Shown here one piece after another: positions 16,201-25,007 of a stretch of DNA of 64,000 bases. The DNA lies in the NCBI RefSeq assembly GCF_029504735.1, contig NZ_JAQFIP010000002.1:248001-312000 (forward strand), read 5' to 3'. The notes under the pieces were generated by a model. That model was not told the DNA's origin. It did no database searches and saw nothing but the letters and a program-made list of their open reading frames with translations. Numbering within the stretch: position 1 is the first letter of the stretch; every line of letters begins with the position of its first letter. The DNA is from Ereboglobus sp. PH5-10. GTDB lineage: Bacteria > Verrucomicrobiota > Verrucomicrobiia > Opitutales > Opitutaceae. Position numbers and translations under genes: made by a program.

Positions 16201-17586
16201 GCGCCCAAACGCTGGCGTCGCAGCTACGCGCAAATCCCCGTCGAGCACACGCCCGACGTCATCGCGCGCATGGACGCCTTCGGCGTCAAACCCGATGACC
16301 TCACCGGCCTCGACCGCTTCGACTACCTCCTCGCGCAAGCCAAGCAAACCCGCTGGGCGCGCCTCAACGAAACCGACGCCCGCGACCAGCGAAACACATT
16401 TGTCACCAACGCCCGCGCCATTCCCGAAGTCACCGCGCGCGCCGAACTCTCCGCCTTTGTTGGCGAGGCGCAAAACATCAATCTCGAACCCACCGGCGAA
16501 AAAACAACGCCCGCCGACATCGGCCCCGGACGCATCGGCTGGGCGGGCGAGTTTTCCGACGACATGCGCGCCGCCACCTACCGCTGGACCGACCTGCGCG
16601 GCAACGCGCACATCCAGAAATACCTCCTCGTCGAACCCGAGGCCGGCGTTCCATTCTTCCTGTCCACGACGTCGGTATCCGTTGGCGAGTTCATTGCGCT
16701 CATCGAAGGCCGCCCCGAGGGCCGCGCCGTGATCGACGCCATGCCCGCGTGGATCGGCGACGTCTCCGGCGGCATCGACACCGACTTCCGCCCCGGCCCG
16801 CAACCCTGGCGCGTGCTCGCCCAGCGCCGCACCACCGCCACGCGCCTCAACGACTCGCGCATGTCGCTCAACACCCGCTGGCAGGCGTTCCTCGACCCGC
16901 GCTGGCCCGAACCCTACTACGCGCCCGGCATCACGCCGCCCGTGCCGCCAACCCCCAACGCACCGATGCAAAACCTCCCGCCCGCCGCCGCCCGTGTATT
17001 CACGGAACGGATACTCGGCGCGCGCCTCCCCACCACCGAGGAATGGTCCGGTATCGTCGAGCTCTTCGCCAAAAAACTCGCGCGCCCCGACGCCCCCGGC
17101 GCAAACTTCACCGACGCCACCTGGCTCGCCCAGCGCGACCACCTCGTGAAAAACGGCGCGCTCTTCGAGTTCCCCTGGCCCGACTCCGGCGCCTACGCGC
17201 CGCCCGGCGCGCCCTCGCCGACCGTGCAAACCCATTCCACGGCCCCGGCCTACGCCCCGGAGCAAAACGACGGCGCGCTCTGGTTCTCCGACGTCAACGC
17301 CGCCTCCGCGCAAAACGAAACCGGCTTCGCGCACCTCTTCGGCAACGTGGCGATCCTGCTTCACGATCCCCTCGCCGCCGCGGGCGGCGCTTATTCGGTG
17401 GCCGGCGGCTCCGCCATTTCGCCCGCCACCATCGACCCGAAAAAAACCTACCCGCTCCCCGCCGAAAGCGAAGGCTACGCCGACGTCGGCATCCGCCCCG
17501 CCTTCGACGCCTCCAAATCCATGATCATCCGCGGCCAGCTCATGATGCTCCTCCGCAAACAACCCTACGTTCGCCAACAACAATAG
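13255..17586 (+). CDS. Membrane protein with pseudokinase-like and FGE-sulfatase-like domains
   Basis: A 1443-residue protein. Residues 1-265 resemble a Ser/Thr kinase fold (YLVTDYYPRTLARII, then RPHGALTAGNIFI where an active kinase has HRDLKPxN). The catalytic Asp and the DFG motif are absent (LLTEPAPL instead), so it is probably a pseudokinase. One transmembrane helix spans about residues 272-291. A long Ala/Glu-rich helical region follows (about 295-1090). The last 350 residues resemble formylglycine-generating-enzyme/sulfatase-modifying domains: VSVGEFIALIEG, LGARLPTTEEWSGIVE (about 1255), FAHLFGNVAILLHDP and YSVAGGSAIS. T6SS loci often encode PpkA-type kinases that act with TagF. This one may sense or scaffold rather than phosphorylate. 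The domain limits are estimates. Confidence 0.7.
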   Translation: MPPGKTINGYTLGAEISSTASATVHFAASSGAPDKPQGLAFKTYATDQPPGPRRAALFTAFQSAIEAQQAAHAKAPGRWVAVRATGLVKAPPKICGIDTPAVTAAYLVTDYYPRTLARIIDARLELDLRAIHAFTRGVIDALVALDAAAGRPHGALTAGNIFIGGNGPLRKSPVLLTEPAPLSGVTTQQARVADNRALGTLIATLIRRRQHTGWPIEDGPEWTSLGKHKRAWLDFCNYLLDPHPAPDTATLDELQRRFAKLGGRGMRTRTKILIPVAALLVLSSPFAALRFAPFEKIPESLQEFAIKLGNLPPDVEEVPPEFAQLCDIWYDWFGSLCAEAGNARNAPRWGADTWLRENVLVHITPEARAALDPRVLTEDNRNLENLRANPPESAKRGLVVRRVKQAHATLEKLAASFVEWPGANTLAQTAERFEKLGLAAAAEELRAPEFTNLPSINSGRLPANITRRLNTLETAAAAERAWAATAQKLDTLDATNDPVLKGLRPREITAAAAAPLAELPAKLAETAPALDTRVAFVRGDWAGGIGQKRWLAESFVRNHTGPATDETLARWDAEIRDYYIVTPDEDPRRAPALDTAVTAAATALRNLTNEEASLGGGTEVSAPLTREQTALTADLNTLRAEQVLKKDIPVAREKTATLQNRYTALAAQIAIALDELHPNPVEWLARMRAANVGPSAVLNAEWARRRDTLLTDITADRLAANENAFRDLRTRVRQTREFLSGLDGPQVAGGVKPPDLVKTDSAITAQTNAADAAQKEELFTKLLAETQWTANGTPAQTLVEFAATAAVRGNTETLAAWREAATKLAHELQDLQSALNQGYAWNEKIGATDQTLGDNFARASANVAATAVTAEGSPSKIFAECRLIQSLQTETDRATLAQTAASPASLSVPLSAWRRLDALPDWPVSVEELDTEITLEKGLVEHIEKSPAFSTPPGDSATDEKQKTEALLAELKAKRLALITTAAPKRWRRSYAQIPVEHTPDVIARMDAFGVKPDDLTGLDRFDYLLAQAKQTRWARLNETDARDQRNTFVTNARAIPEVTARAELSAFVGEAQNINLEPTGEKTTPADIGPGRIGWAGEFSDDMRAATYRWTDLRGNAHIQKYLLVEPEAGVPFFLSTTSVSVGEFIALIEGRPEGRAVIDAMPAWIGDVSGGIDTDFRPGPQPWRVLAQRRTTATRLNDSRMSLNTRWQAFLDPRWPEPYYAPGITPPVPPTPNAPMQNLPPAAARVFTERILGARLPTTEEWSGIVELFAKKLARPDAPGANFTDATWLAQRDHLVKNGALFEFPWPDSGAYAPPGAPSPTVQTHSTAPAYAPEQNDGALWFSDVNAASAQNETGFAHLFGNVAILLHDPLAAAGGAYSVAGGSAISPATIDPKKTYPLPAESEGYADVGIRPAFDASKSMIIRGQLMMLLRKQPYVRQQQ

Positions 17587-17588
17587 AA

Positions 17589-17607
17589 CCGACTTAAATC
17601 GACTTAC
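17589..17607. repeat. CGACTTAA-family repeat, copy 3
   Basis: CCGACTTAAATCGACTTAC lies directly after the stop of the pseudokinase gene. It is a short single-armed member of the family. Confidence 0.45.
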
Positions 17608-17634
17608 CTCGCCGCCAACTTCCCGCCATTTTTT

Positions 17635-18582
17635 ATGACAACACCCACCTCCACCGCCCCCTCAAACTCGCAGCCCCTCACCGACGCGCCCGCCTGGGCC
17701 GCCGCCGCCGCCACGCGCCTGCGCTACCTGCAAGCCAACTTCGCCGACGATCCCGCCGAGAGCCGCGAGGCGTTCCTTGAGGACGAACTCAAAAAACTCC
17801 TCGACCCCGTCCCGCTCGGCAAACGCCTGCTCTACCTCGACACGCTCGCGGAAAAATTCCCCACATGGGAATCGCTCTCCTCCGCGCCCGCCGTCGCCAC
17901 CAAGGCCGCCAGCGAGGAACGCACCCCCGACGAAGTCTGGGCGCTCTTCCTCAAAACACTGCCGAAGTTTTCCCTTGAGCAACGCGAAACGATCAAGGCC
18001 CGACTCGCCGACGCCGGCTTCGTGCGCGTCTCCGGCGACTCGATCGACGGCAGCTCCACCGCCGACATCGTTGACAAGCTAAAAATCCCGCCCTCCGACA
18101 AAATCGACGGCTCGCGCCTCGGCAAACTCTACGCCGCGCTCGCCGAGTTCGCCATCATGACCGACCAGCTCGCGTGGAACGTCTGGAAAGGCCTCTCGCC
18201 GAAATCCACCATCCGCCGCGACGGCTCCGCCGGCGATCTGCGCACCGCGCTCCGCCGCTCCACGACCGGCGACCCCGAGGTTTCCGCCGCGCAAATCGCC
18301 GGCCAGCTTGAAAAAAACCGCCAGCTCATCGCCGGCCTCATCGCCGCCATCGGCCCCGCGGGCAAGAACTTCACGCGCCGCTTCCAGTCGCGCTACTCGC
18401 CCGAGGCCATCCGCGACATGGTCAAGCTCGAAGGCGCCTCCGTCTTCGGCAACGCCGACGCCCGCAACTGGAAAAAATACACCGAACTCGCCCAGGAAAT
18501 CAGCGAGGACACCATCCAAACCGACATGATGGACGCCGTCGCCAAATACGCCGAGGAACTTATGAAAGGACAAAACCGGTAG
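17635..18582 (+). CDS. T6SS-associated protein, possibly Fha C-terminal-like
   Basis: A 315-residue soluble protein with no signal or membrane segment. The last 75 residues (FTRRFQSRYSPEAIRDMV, then NWKKYTELAQEI and MMDAVAKYAEEL) look like the conserved C-terminal region of TagH/VasC/Fha proteins, where a PEAI motif is followed by WxxY and an acidic helix. The N-terminal FHA domain of those proteins is missing. The first 60 residues form a helical Ala-rich segment. It lies between the pseudokinase and tssK. If the match is right, it is a phosphopeptide-independent relative of the Fha scaffold, which would fit the lack of an active kinase. The similarity was judged by eye only. Confidence 0.5.
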   Translation: MTTPTSTAPSNSQPLTDAPAWAAAAATRLRYLQANFADDPAESREAFLEDELKKLLDPVPLGKRLLYLDTLAEKFPTWESLSSAPAVATKAASEERTPDEVWALFLKTLPKFSLEQRETIKARLADAGFVRVSGDSIDGSSTADIVDKLKIPPSDKIDGSRLGKLYAALAEFAIMTDQLAWNVWKGLSPKSTIRRDGSAGDLRTALRRSTTGDPEVSAAQIAGQLEKNRQLIAGLIAAIGPAGKNFTRRFQSRYSPEAIRDMVKLEGASVFGNADARNWKKYTELAQEISEDTIQTDMMDAVAKYAEELMKGQNR

Positions 18583-18585
18583 TAG

Positions 18586-18694
18586 AATTTTCGATTTTCG
18601 ATTCTCGATTTTCGATTGCGCGCTACCGCGCGGCACCGAAATTGAAAACGGAGCGGTAGCTCCCAATCGAAAATCGAGAATCGAAAATCCAAAA
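18586..18694. repeat. CGATTTTC-family inverted repeat, copy 2
   Basis: The left arm TTTTCGATTCTCGATTTTCG and the right arm CGAAAATCGAGAATCGAAAA are exact reverse complements. Inside are GCGCGCTACCGCGCGG and GGAGCGGTAGCTCCC. It occupies most of the gap before tssK. Confidence 0.7.
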
Positions 18695-18759
18695 TTAAGT
18701 CCCGCACTTTAACCAGCAACCAAACAACCACCAACAACCACACTCCCCATCCCACCACC

Positions 18760-20127
18760 ATGTCTCTCAACATCCATTGGCACGAAGGCCTTTTTCTTCA
18801 ACCGCACCACCTCCAGCGCCTCCAGCACGGCGTGCTCGCGCAGAACCAATCCGACCGGCGCCTCTCGTGGTCGCATCCCTACGGCATCATCGAATCGAAA
18901 CTCTCGCTCGACGACCTCGCCAACTTCCGCGTCCGCTTCGACAAACTCCACGCCGTCATGCCCAGCGGCCTCGAAGTCAACTACCCCGAAAACGCCGAGC
19001 TGCCCTCCATCGACCTGAAACCCCTCTTCGCCGGCAGCGGCGCCGTCTTTAACATCTACCTCGGCGTGCCGCTCTGGAAGGAAGGCCGCGCCAACTCCGG
19101 CGGCGAGTCGCCCTCCGAGCAACCCGACGCCACCGCCAAGATCATCTACCGCGTCGAGGAAAAAACACTCGCCGACGAAAACACCGGCGACAACTCCAAG
19201 CCCCTCCTCATCCGCCGCCTCAACGCCCGCTTCGTCACCGACGACGAGGACAAGTCCGACCTCGAGCTCATCCCCGTGCTCCGCCTCGTGCGCGGCGTCG
19301 GCGAGCAACTCGGCCAGCCCAAGCTCGACCCCGAATACGCCTCGCCCTGCCTCTTCCTCACCGGCTCCGCCACGCTTCACAACATCGTGCGCGACCTCGT
19401 CAACCAGGTCGAGGCCTCGCGCACCGAACTCGTCATCCAGATCAACCGCGGCGGCTTCGCGATGGACACCCTCCGCGGCGCGCAAATCGAGCAAGTCCTC
19501 CGCCTGCGCACGCTCAACCATTACAGCGCGCGCCTCACCACGCTGCTCACCGCCGCCAGCATCACGCCCTTCGACTGGTATCTCGAACTCCGCTCGCTCC
19601 ACGCCGAGCTCTGCGGCCTGCACCCCGACAAGGACGATTACGAAATCCCGCCCTACAACCACGAAAACCTCTTCAACGGCTTCGACCAGCTCAGCACCAA
19701 AATCCGCGCCCTCCTGCGCGGCGCGGTTGCGGCCTCCTTCCTCAAGGTTGACTTCACCACCACGCCCGACGGCCTCGAAGCCACGCTCACCGAGGAGCAT
19801 TTCACGCGCCCCGTCGAATACTACCTCGCCATCAAGTCGGGCGAGGACCCGCGCCAGATCGCCCCGATGATCGAGGACGGCAACCGCTTCAAACTCATGC
19901 CCAAGAGCATGGCCAACCGCGCCGTGCGCGGCGTCGAGCTCAAGGAGGAGCGCTTCCCCCCGATGCAGCTCCCCGCGATTGGCGGCCTGAGTTTCTACCG
20001 CCTCAACCGCGCCGAAAGCGCGCGCATCTGGCAGCAACTCCAAACCGAAAAAGTCGCCGTCCTGCGCTGGCCCGACCAGGAAAAATCCGACTTCCAAGTG
20101 GCACTCTACATGACACTCGCCGATTGA
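18760..20127 (+). CDS. tssK: TssK, T6SS baseplate adaptor
   Basis: A 455-residue protein, the usual TssK length (about 440-460). The N-terminus shows the strong family signature: MSLNIHWHEGLFLQPHHLQRLQ corresponds to the WxEGLFLxPxHxQ motif. TssK forms cytoplasmic trimers that link the TssE-F-G wedges of the baseplate to TssL and TssM at the inner membrane. The leader before ATG 18760 is a purine-poor run of AACCA/CAACCA words with no Shine-Dalgarno. The order tssK-tssL-tssM is the conserved one. A CGATTTTC-family repeat separates it from tssL. Confidence 0.95.
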   Translation: MSLNIHWHEGLFLQPHHLQRLQHGVLAQNQSDRRLSWSHPYGIIESKLSLDDLANFRVRFDKLHAVMPSGLEVNYPENAELPSIDLKPLFAGSGAVFNIYLGVPLWKEGRANSGGESPSEQPDATAKIIYRVEEKTLADENTGDNSKPLLIRRLNARFVTDDEDKSDLELIPVLRLVRGVGEQLGQPKLDPEYASPCLFLTGSATLHNIVRDLVNQVEASRTELVIQINRGGFAMDTLRGAQIEQVLRLRTLNHYSARLTTLLTAASITPFDWYLELRSLHAELCGLHPDKDDYEIPPYNHENLFNGFDQLSTKIRALLRGAVAASFLKVDFTTTPDGLEATLTEEHFTRPVEYYLAIKSGEDPRQIAPMIEDGNRFKLMPKSMANRAVRGVELKEERFPPMQLPAIGGLSFYRLNRAESARIWQQLQTEKVAVLRWPDQEKSDFQVALYMTLAD

Positions 20128-20130
20128 AGA

Positions 20131-20244
20131 AATTTTCGATTTTCGATTCTCGATTTTCGATTGCGCGCTACCGCGTGGCAGCAAAATCAAAACGGAGCGG
20201 CAGCTCCCAATCAAAAATCGAAAATCGAAAATCGAAAATAAAAT
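20131..20244. repeat. CGATTTTC-family inverted repeat, copy 3
   Basis: It starts 4 bases after the tssK stop. The outer CGATTTTCGATTCTCG arm pairs with CGAAAATCGAAAATCG words at the right. The inner GCGCGCTACCGCG and GGAGCGGCAGCTCCC match copy 2. Confidence 0.7.
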
Positions 20245-20275
20245 CTCCCGTCTTCTCTCACACTCACCGCCTACC

Positions 20276-21046
20276 ATGAATCCACTCGACGCCACTCCAT
20301 CTCCCGTTCCCACGCTTCACGAACTCTGCGATCCGCTCTTCCAGGAAATCTGCCGGCTCAACCGCATCGGACGCAAGGCGCCCGCGGGTGAATACGCCAT
20401 CACATATTCCGAAATCAAGGGCATCTTCGCCAACATGGCCGAGCGCGCGCGCAAGGACGTCCGCCTCAACCTCAACTACGAGAAAGTCGAGCTCGCGCTC
20501 GTCTTCTTCGTGGACTTCATGATCGCCGAGGCGAAGCTCCCCTACTCCGCCGAGTGGAACAAAAAACGCCTCGCCTACGAGCGCAACGAACTCGCCGGCG
20601 ACGAAAAGTTCTTCGACATGCTCGACGAAACCCTCGCCGACACCAAGGAAGGCGCGGTCGAGCGGCTTGTCATTTATTACATCTGCCTCGGCCTCGGATT
20701 CAGCGGCTGGTATATGGGGCAGGACGAATACCTGCGCAAAAAGCAAAAGGAAATCCTCCCCCGCATCCGCCCCTACCTCGACACCGACGAATCCGGCCTC
20801 ATCTCGCCCGACGCCTACAAGAGCACCAACACCGTCAACCTCCCGCTCCCGATGGGCTCCACGCTCATCCCGATGCTCATCTGCCTCGTCACGCTCATCG
20901 TCGTGGTCATCGCCGCCAACATCGTCCTCTTCAAAACCGCCTCCAGCGAACTCACCCAATCCGTTGACGAAATCCGCGCCCACGAAAATGCCTCGGCCGC
21001 GCAAGGCGCGGCAAATTCCAATACTCAAAACCCAAATTCCAAATAA
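20276..21046 (+). CDS. tssL: TssL (DotU/IcmH family)
   Basis: A 256-residue tail-anchored inner-membrane protein. It has a cytoplasmic helical domain of about 190 residues with the family features LHELCDPLFQEICRL near the start and LGFSGWYMGQDEYLRKKQKEIL around residues 140-160. A single C-terminal transmembrane helix follows (about 197-219) and then a short periplasmic tail. It binds TssM and TssK to form the membrane complex. It lacks the OmpA-type peptidoglycan-binding extension found in some TssL proteins, so another protein would have to anchor to the wall. The last codons (NSNTQNPNSK) merge into a CCAAATTCC-type repeat, suggesting the repeat has extended the C-terminus. Confidence 0.92.
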   Translation: MNPLDATPSPVPTLHELCDPLFQEICRLNRIGRKAPAGEYAITYSEIKGIFANMAERARKDVRLNLNYEKVELALVFFVDFMIAEAKLPYSAEWNKKRLAYERNELAGDEKFFDMLDETLADTKEGAVERLVIYYICLGLGFSGWYMGQDEYLRKKQKEILPRIRPYLDTDESGLISPDAYKSTNTVNLPLPMGSTLIPMLICLVTLIVVVIAANIVLFKTASSELTQSVDEIRAHENASAAQGAANSNTQNPNSK

Positions 21047-21240
21047 ATTCCAAAATCTCAAATGACCAAATCTCAAAAAAGCATCCGCCCGCCATTCGTA
21101 GCGCAGACTGCCAAGTCTGCCTCTGTGCCACGGGCTGCCAGCCCGTGTGACGAGGCACAGCCTCGCTCTTTGGAATTTGGAATTTGAGATTTTTTTGGGA
21201 TTTGGGATTTCGGAATTTGGAATTTTCCCGCTCTCCCCGC
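21017..21240. repeat. Intergenic inverted repeat of the CCAAATTCC family
   Basis: The left arm (about 21017-21079) has words such as AAATTCCAAAATCTCAAAT. The right arm (about 21171-21225) is their inverse (TTTGGAATTTGAGATTTTT). Between them are three perfect short hairpins: GCAGACT/AGTCTGC, CACGGGCT/AGCCCGTG and CGAGGC/GCCTCG. The left arm overlaps the end of tssL. Confidence 0.65.
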
Positions 21241-21291
21241 CTTTAACCGTTCCCTTTCACAAACAAACACCAGCACCACCCTCACCACGCC

Positions 21292-24200
21292 ATGAAAGAC
21301 CTCTTTAACAGCATTTCTGACAACCTGCGCTACGTCGCCATGCTCCTCGCGGGCACCGGCATCGCCGGCTCGGTCCTCTTTGCCGACCGCGCCATCTACA
21401 CCGTCTTCGCCATCGGCCTGCTCGTTGTCGGCAGCTTGCTCTTTGTCTTCGACGCCGTGCGCCGCGCGAAAAAATCGAAGGCCGAAAAACGCCTCGCCGC
21501 GCAACTCGCCGACAACTCCTCCGGCAACGCCGGCATCTCCGAGGCCGCCCGCCGCGCCCAGCTCGACGCCCTTCGCGAAAACTTCCAGAAGGGCATCGCC
21601 AAATTCCGCGCCGCCGGAAAAGACATCTACACCCTCCCCTGGTATATGGTCGTCGGCGAACCCGGCTCCGGCAAAACCGAGGCTGTGCGCCGCTCCAACG
21701 TCGGCTTCCCCCCCGGCCTCCAGGACGAAATGCAAGGCGCCGGCGGCACCATCAACATGCACTGGTGGTTCACCAACCACGCCATCCTCCTCGACACCGC
21801 CGGCAAGCTCCTCTTCCAGGAGGCGCCCCCGGGCACCACCACCGAGTGGACCGAGTTCCTCAACCTCCTCACCAAGTCCCGCCCCAACTGCCCCATCAAC
21901 GGCCTCGTCCTCGTCATCCCCGCCGACTCGCTCCTCAAGGACAACGCCGACGACATCGCCAAAAAAGCAGGCAAAATCTGCGAGCAACTCGACCGCATCC
22001 AACGCACCCTCGACGTCCGCTTCCCCGTCTTCATCCTCGTTACAAAGTGCGACCTCCTGAACGGCTTCCGCGAGTTCTTCTCCGACATGAAGGACCCGCA
22101 CCTCCAGCACCAAATGACCGGCTGGTCCAACCCCGACCCGCTCGACACCCCCTTCAAGCCCGAGCACGTTGACGAATACCTCAACACCATCGCGCAAAAA
22201 ATCGCCCGCCGCCGCCTCGGCCTCCTCGCCGACCCCGTCGCCACCGATCCCAGCGAACGCCGCGCCGACGAAGTCGATTCGCTCTTCGCCCTGCCCAACT
22301 CCATCCAGTCGCTCGCGCCGCGCCTCCGCCGCTACCTCGAGACCGTTTTCGTCACCGGCGAATGGTCCGCCAAGCCGCTCTTCCTGCGCGGCATCTACTT
22401 CACCTCCGCGCTCACCGAAGGCAAGGCGCTCGATCTCGAACTCGCCCAAACCCTCGGCGTCACGCCCGACTCGCTCCCCGAGGGCAAACTCTTCGAGCGC
22501 GAACGCTCCTTCTTCCTCCGCGACCTCTTCATCCAAAAAATCTTCAAGGAAAAAGGCCTCGTCACCCGCGCCTCCAACACGCGCAAGCAACTCAAGCGCC
22601 GCCAGCTCATCCTCGGCGGCACCGCCGTCGCCGGCCTCGCCCTCACGCTCACCCTCTCCATCTGGGGTTACTTCTCCGTGCGCGACAGCGTCGGCGCCGA
22701 ATCCGCCTACTGGAAAGCCGCCGCCGCCGACTGGACCAAGGACCACACCTGGAACCCCATCGTCACCCCCGAATTCCGCGGCGCCGAAAAATACAAATAC
22801 AACGGCGACAACCCCGTGCGCGTGGGCTCCGAGCAAATCCCGCTCCACGAATTCCACGCCCGCCTGCAATTCCTCGTCACCCGCGACCTCTCCGTGCCGC
22901 TCGTCTTCAAGCCCCTCGACATCTTCGGCACCACCACCAACGCCGGACGCCGCGAGGCCCAGCGCGTCCTCTTTGAAAGCAGCGTCATGCGCCCCGCCAT
23001 CGCCGCCGCGCGCACCCGCATCGCCAGCGACGACGCCGTCGCCACCTGGACCGCCCGCGACACCGCCGCCCTCGCCACGCTCATCCAAATGGAAGGCATC
23101 ATCCACTACCCCATGCTCCCCGGCCAGACCGTCGAGTTCGCTCCCGGCGCATTCCTCACACCCCTCATCGGCCTCTGGACACCCGACGGCAAAATCCCCG
23201 CAGACCTCAACGGCGCCTTCGACGCCACCTACTACGAACGCGGCGGCTCCGGCTACAACAAATGGCCCAACGTCACCTACTCCGCCGGCATCTCCTTCCG
23301 CGAAAACACCCCCATCGCCAAGGCCTGGCTCGCCTTTGCCAAGGCCCAGGGCGCGGGCGCGGCAACCCAAAAAACCGACATCACCAACCTCGCCAAAATC
23401 CGCGACGCAGTGAACGCGTTCGCTTCCGGTGAAAAAGATTACCAGCTCTACGCCTCGCGCGACAGCAACATCGCCGGCTGGCTCGCGGAGGCTCGACGCA
23501 CCTTCACCGCTCTCGAAGCCGCCAAAACCGCGCTCGACGGCGCCATCGAACAAGGCCGCTCCAACGGCATCTTCGCCAAGGACGCCTCACCCGCCCTAGC
23601 CACCGCCTATGGAGAAATCGTCCAAAAAGCCCGCGCGCAAAACGAGGCCGGCAGCAAGGCCATCCGCGAAGTCGTCAACAAGTTCACCAAGCCCGACCTC
23701 GGCACCCTCGCCACCAAGGCCAACGCCACCGGCGCGATCGGCGAGCTCGTCGGCTCCGTCACTGAAAAAGCCGGCCCCACCGCCGAGGATCTCGCCAAAA
23801 AAATGAAGACCAGCTTCACGCCCGAGTTCCCCATGTTGCAGGAAATCACCGCGCGCCTCGACCAGATGGAGCAAGTCACACTCGCCGAAACCCGCGCCGT
23901 CTTCGGCGACACCAAACCCGAGGACCTCGCCCTGCTCGATAAAAACTACCTCGATATCAACGAAAAGCGCCCCCTCTACGAAATCCGGTTCGCCGCTTAC
24001 AACCGCGGCATGGACCTCTTCACGCTCGCGCCCTCGACCGCCGACACCCTCGTCGGCGAACTCGGCAGGCACATCGAACAAGCCGCCGCCATCGCCGCCG
24101 CCATTGACGCCGAAGGCTCGAAATACAACCAGGCGCTCATGTCCGATTTCCGCAACACCGTCCGCCAGGTCGCGCGCGCCGGCAATCAGGCCCGCGAACT

Positions 24201-24930
24201 CGACCTCTTCAAACTCCACCACGACACCATCGCCGGCTACCTCCGCAAAAATGTCGGCTTCCCGATCCTCCTCGACGCCACCGACATCATCACCACGACC
24301 GACACCCTCAAGAAAAACGTGGACTTCATCAAGGCCGCCCGCGCCGACCTGGCCGACTCCCGCGGCCCCAGCGCCGCGCGCGCCACGGTCAACCGCAGCA
24401 CCGAGCGCATCAATAAAATCATCGGCATCCTCAACGCCCTGGCCGCCCCCGACGGCGCGCCCGCCAGCGTCAAAATCCAGATCGCAAAATACGAGGACCA
24501 GAAAAAGTTCATCACCGAGCGCGGCATCTCCAGCGATTTCGGAGCGGTCTTTGCGGGCAACCTCTGGCGCACCGCGCGCATGAGCGGCCGCGCCGCGCGC
24601 ACCCAGTCGCCCTCCGACGCCGAGCTCGCCACCATCCGCGTCACCGAGACGATGCCCCCGCTCGAACTCTTCCTCGCCGCCGACGTGAAACCGACCCCCG
24701 ACACGCAAGCCGCGTTCACCGACACCTGGACGACGCTGCGCCTCATCTCGAAATCCGGCTTCCGCAAATCCGACGGCAAGACCTGGCAGGCCCCCGTGAG
24801 CATCCGCGACAACACCGTTGGCGAAGGCGCCCCGCAATCGGACCTCTTCCTGATCCTCCAATTCCAATACGACAACCAACTCCCCGAACTCGCCGACTGG
24901 CCGACGCGCACGAACCTCGGCCTAAATTAA
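21292..24930 (+). CDS. tssM: TssM (IcmF family)
   Basis: A 1212-residue inner-membrane protein, within the usual range. Two N-terminal transmembrane helices (about residues 14-32 and 36-54) precede a cytoplasmic NTPase domain with Walker A GEPGSGKT (122-129) and a Walker B-like ILLDTAG (about 165). The segment LVLVIPADSLL and the TKCDLL guanine-type motif are typical of IcmF. A third helix (about 439-462) leads to the large periplasmic domain that binds TssJ. It is the core of the T6SS trans-envelope complex. The Walker A motif is intact, unlike in many TssM proteins, so nucleotide binding is possible. A perfect CGACTTAAATCGA inverted repeat lies just downstream. Confidence 0.95.
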   Translation: MKDLFNSISDNLRYVAMLLAGTGIAGSVLFADRAIYTVFAIGLLVVGSLLFVFDAVRRAKKSKAEKRLAAQLADNSSGNAGISEAARRAQLDALRENFQKGIAKFRAAGKDIYTLPWYMVVGEPGSGKTEAVRRSNVGFPPGLQDEMQGAGGTINMHWWFTNHAILLDTAGKLLFQEAPPGTTTEWTEFLNLLTKSRPNCPINGLVLVIPADSLLKDNADDIAKKAGKICEQLDRIQRTLDVRFPVFILVTKCDLLNGFREFFSDMKDPHLQHQMTGWSNPDPLDTPFKPEHVDEYLNTIAQKIARRRLGLLADPVATDPSERRADEVDSLFALPNSIQSLAPRLRRYLETVFVTGEWSAKPLFLRGIYFTSALTEGKALDLELAQTLGVTPDSLPEGKLFERERSFFLRDLFIQKIFKEKGLVTRASNTRKQLKRRQLILGGTAVAGLALTLTLSIWGYFSVRDSVGAESAYWKAAAADWTKDHTWNPIVTPEFRGAEKYKYNGDNPVRVGSEQIPLHEFHARLQFLVTRDLSVPLVFKPLDIFGTTTNAGRREAQRVLFESSVMRPAIAAARTRIASDDAVATWTARDTAALATLIQMEGIIHYPMLPGQTVEFAPGAFLTPLIGLWTPDGKIPADLNGAFDATYYERGGSGYNKWPNVTYSAGISFRENTPIAKAWLAFAKAQGAGAATQKTDITNLAKIRDAVNAFASGEKDYQLYASRDSNIAGWLAEARRTFTALEAAKTALDGAIEQGRSNGIFAKDASPALATAYGEIVQKARAQNEAGSKAIREVVNKFTKPDLGTLATKANATGAIGELVGSVTEKAGPTAEDLAKKMKTSFTPEFPMLQEITARLDQMEQVTLAETRAVFGDTKPEDLALLDKNYLDINEKRPLYEIRFAAYNRGMDLFTLAPSTADTLVGELGRHIEQAAAIAAAIDAEGSKYNQALMSDFRNTVRQVARAGNQARELDLFKLHHDTIAGYLRKNVGFPILLDATDIITTTDTLKKNVDFIKAARADLADSRGPSAARATVNRSTERINKIIGILNALAAPDGAPASVKIQIAKYEDQKKFITERGISSDFGAVFAGNLWRTARMSGRAARTQSPSDAELATIRVTETMPPLELFLAADVKPTPDTQAAFTDTWTTLRLISKSGFRKSDGKTWQAPVSIRDNTVGEGAPQSDLFLILQFQYDNQLPELADWPTRTNLGLN

Positions 24931-24947
24931 AACATTCCCGACCGCCC

Positions 24948-24979
24948 CGACTTAAATCGATCCAAATCGATTTAAGTCG
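24948..24979. repeat. CGACTTAA-family inverted repeat, copy 4
   Basis: CGACTTAAATCGA (24948-24960) and TCGATTTAAGTCG (24967-24979) are perfect 13-base inverted arms around a 6-base loop. They lie in the 77-base gap between tssM and tagF. Confidence 0.75.
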
Positions 24980-25007
24980 ATTTGCGTCGCCATCCCAATC
25001 CCCCGCC

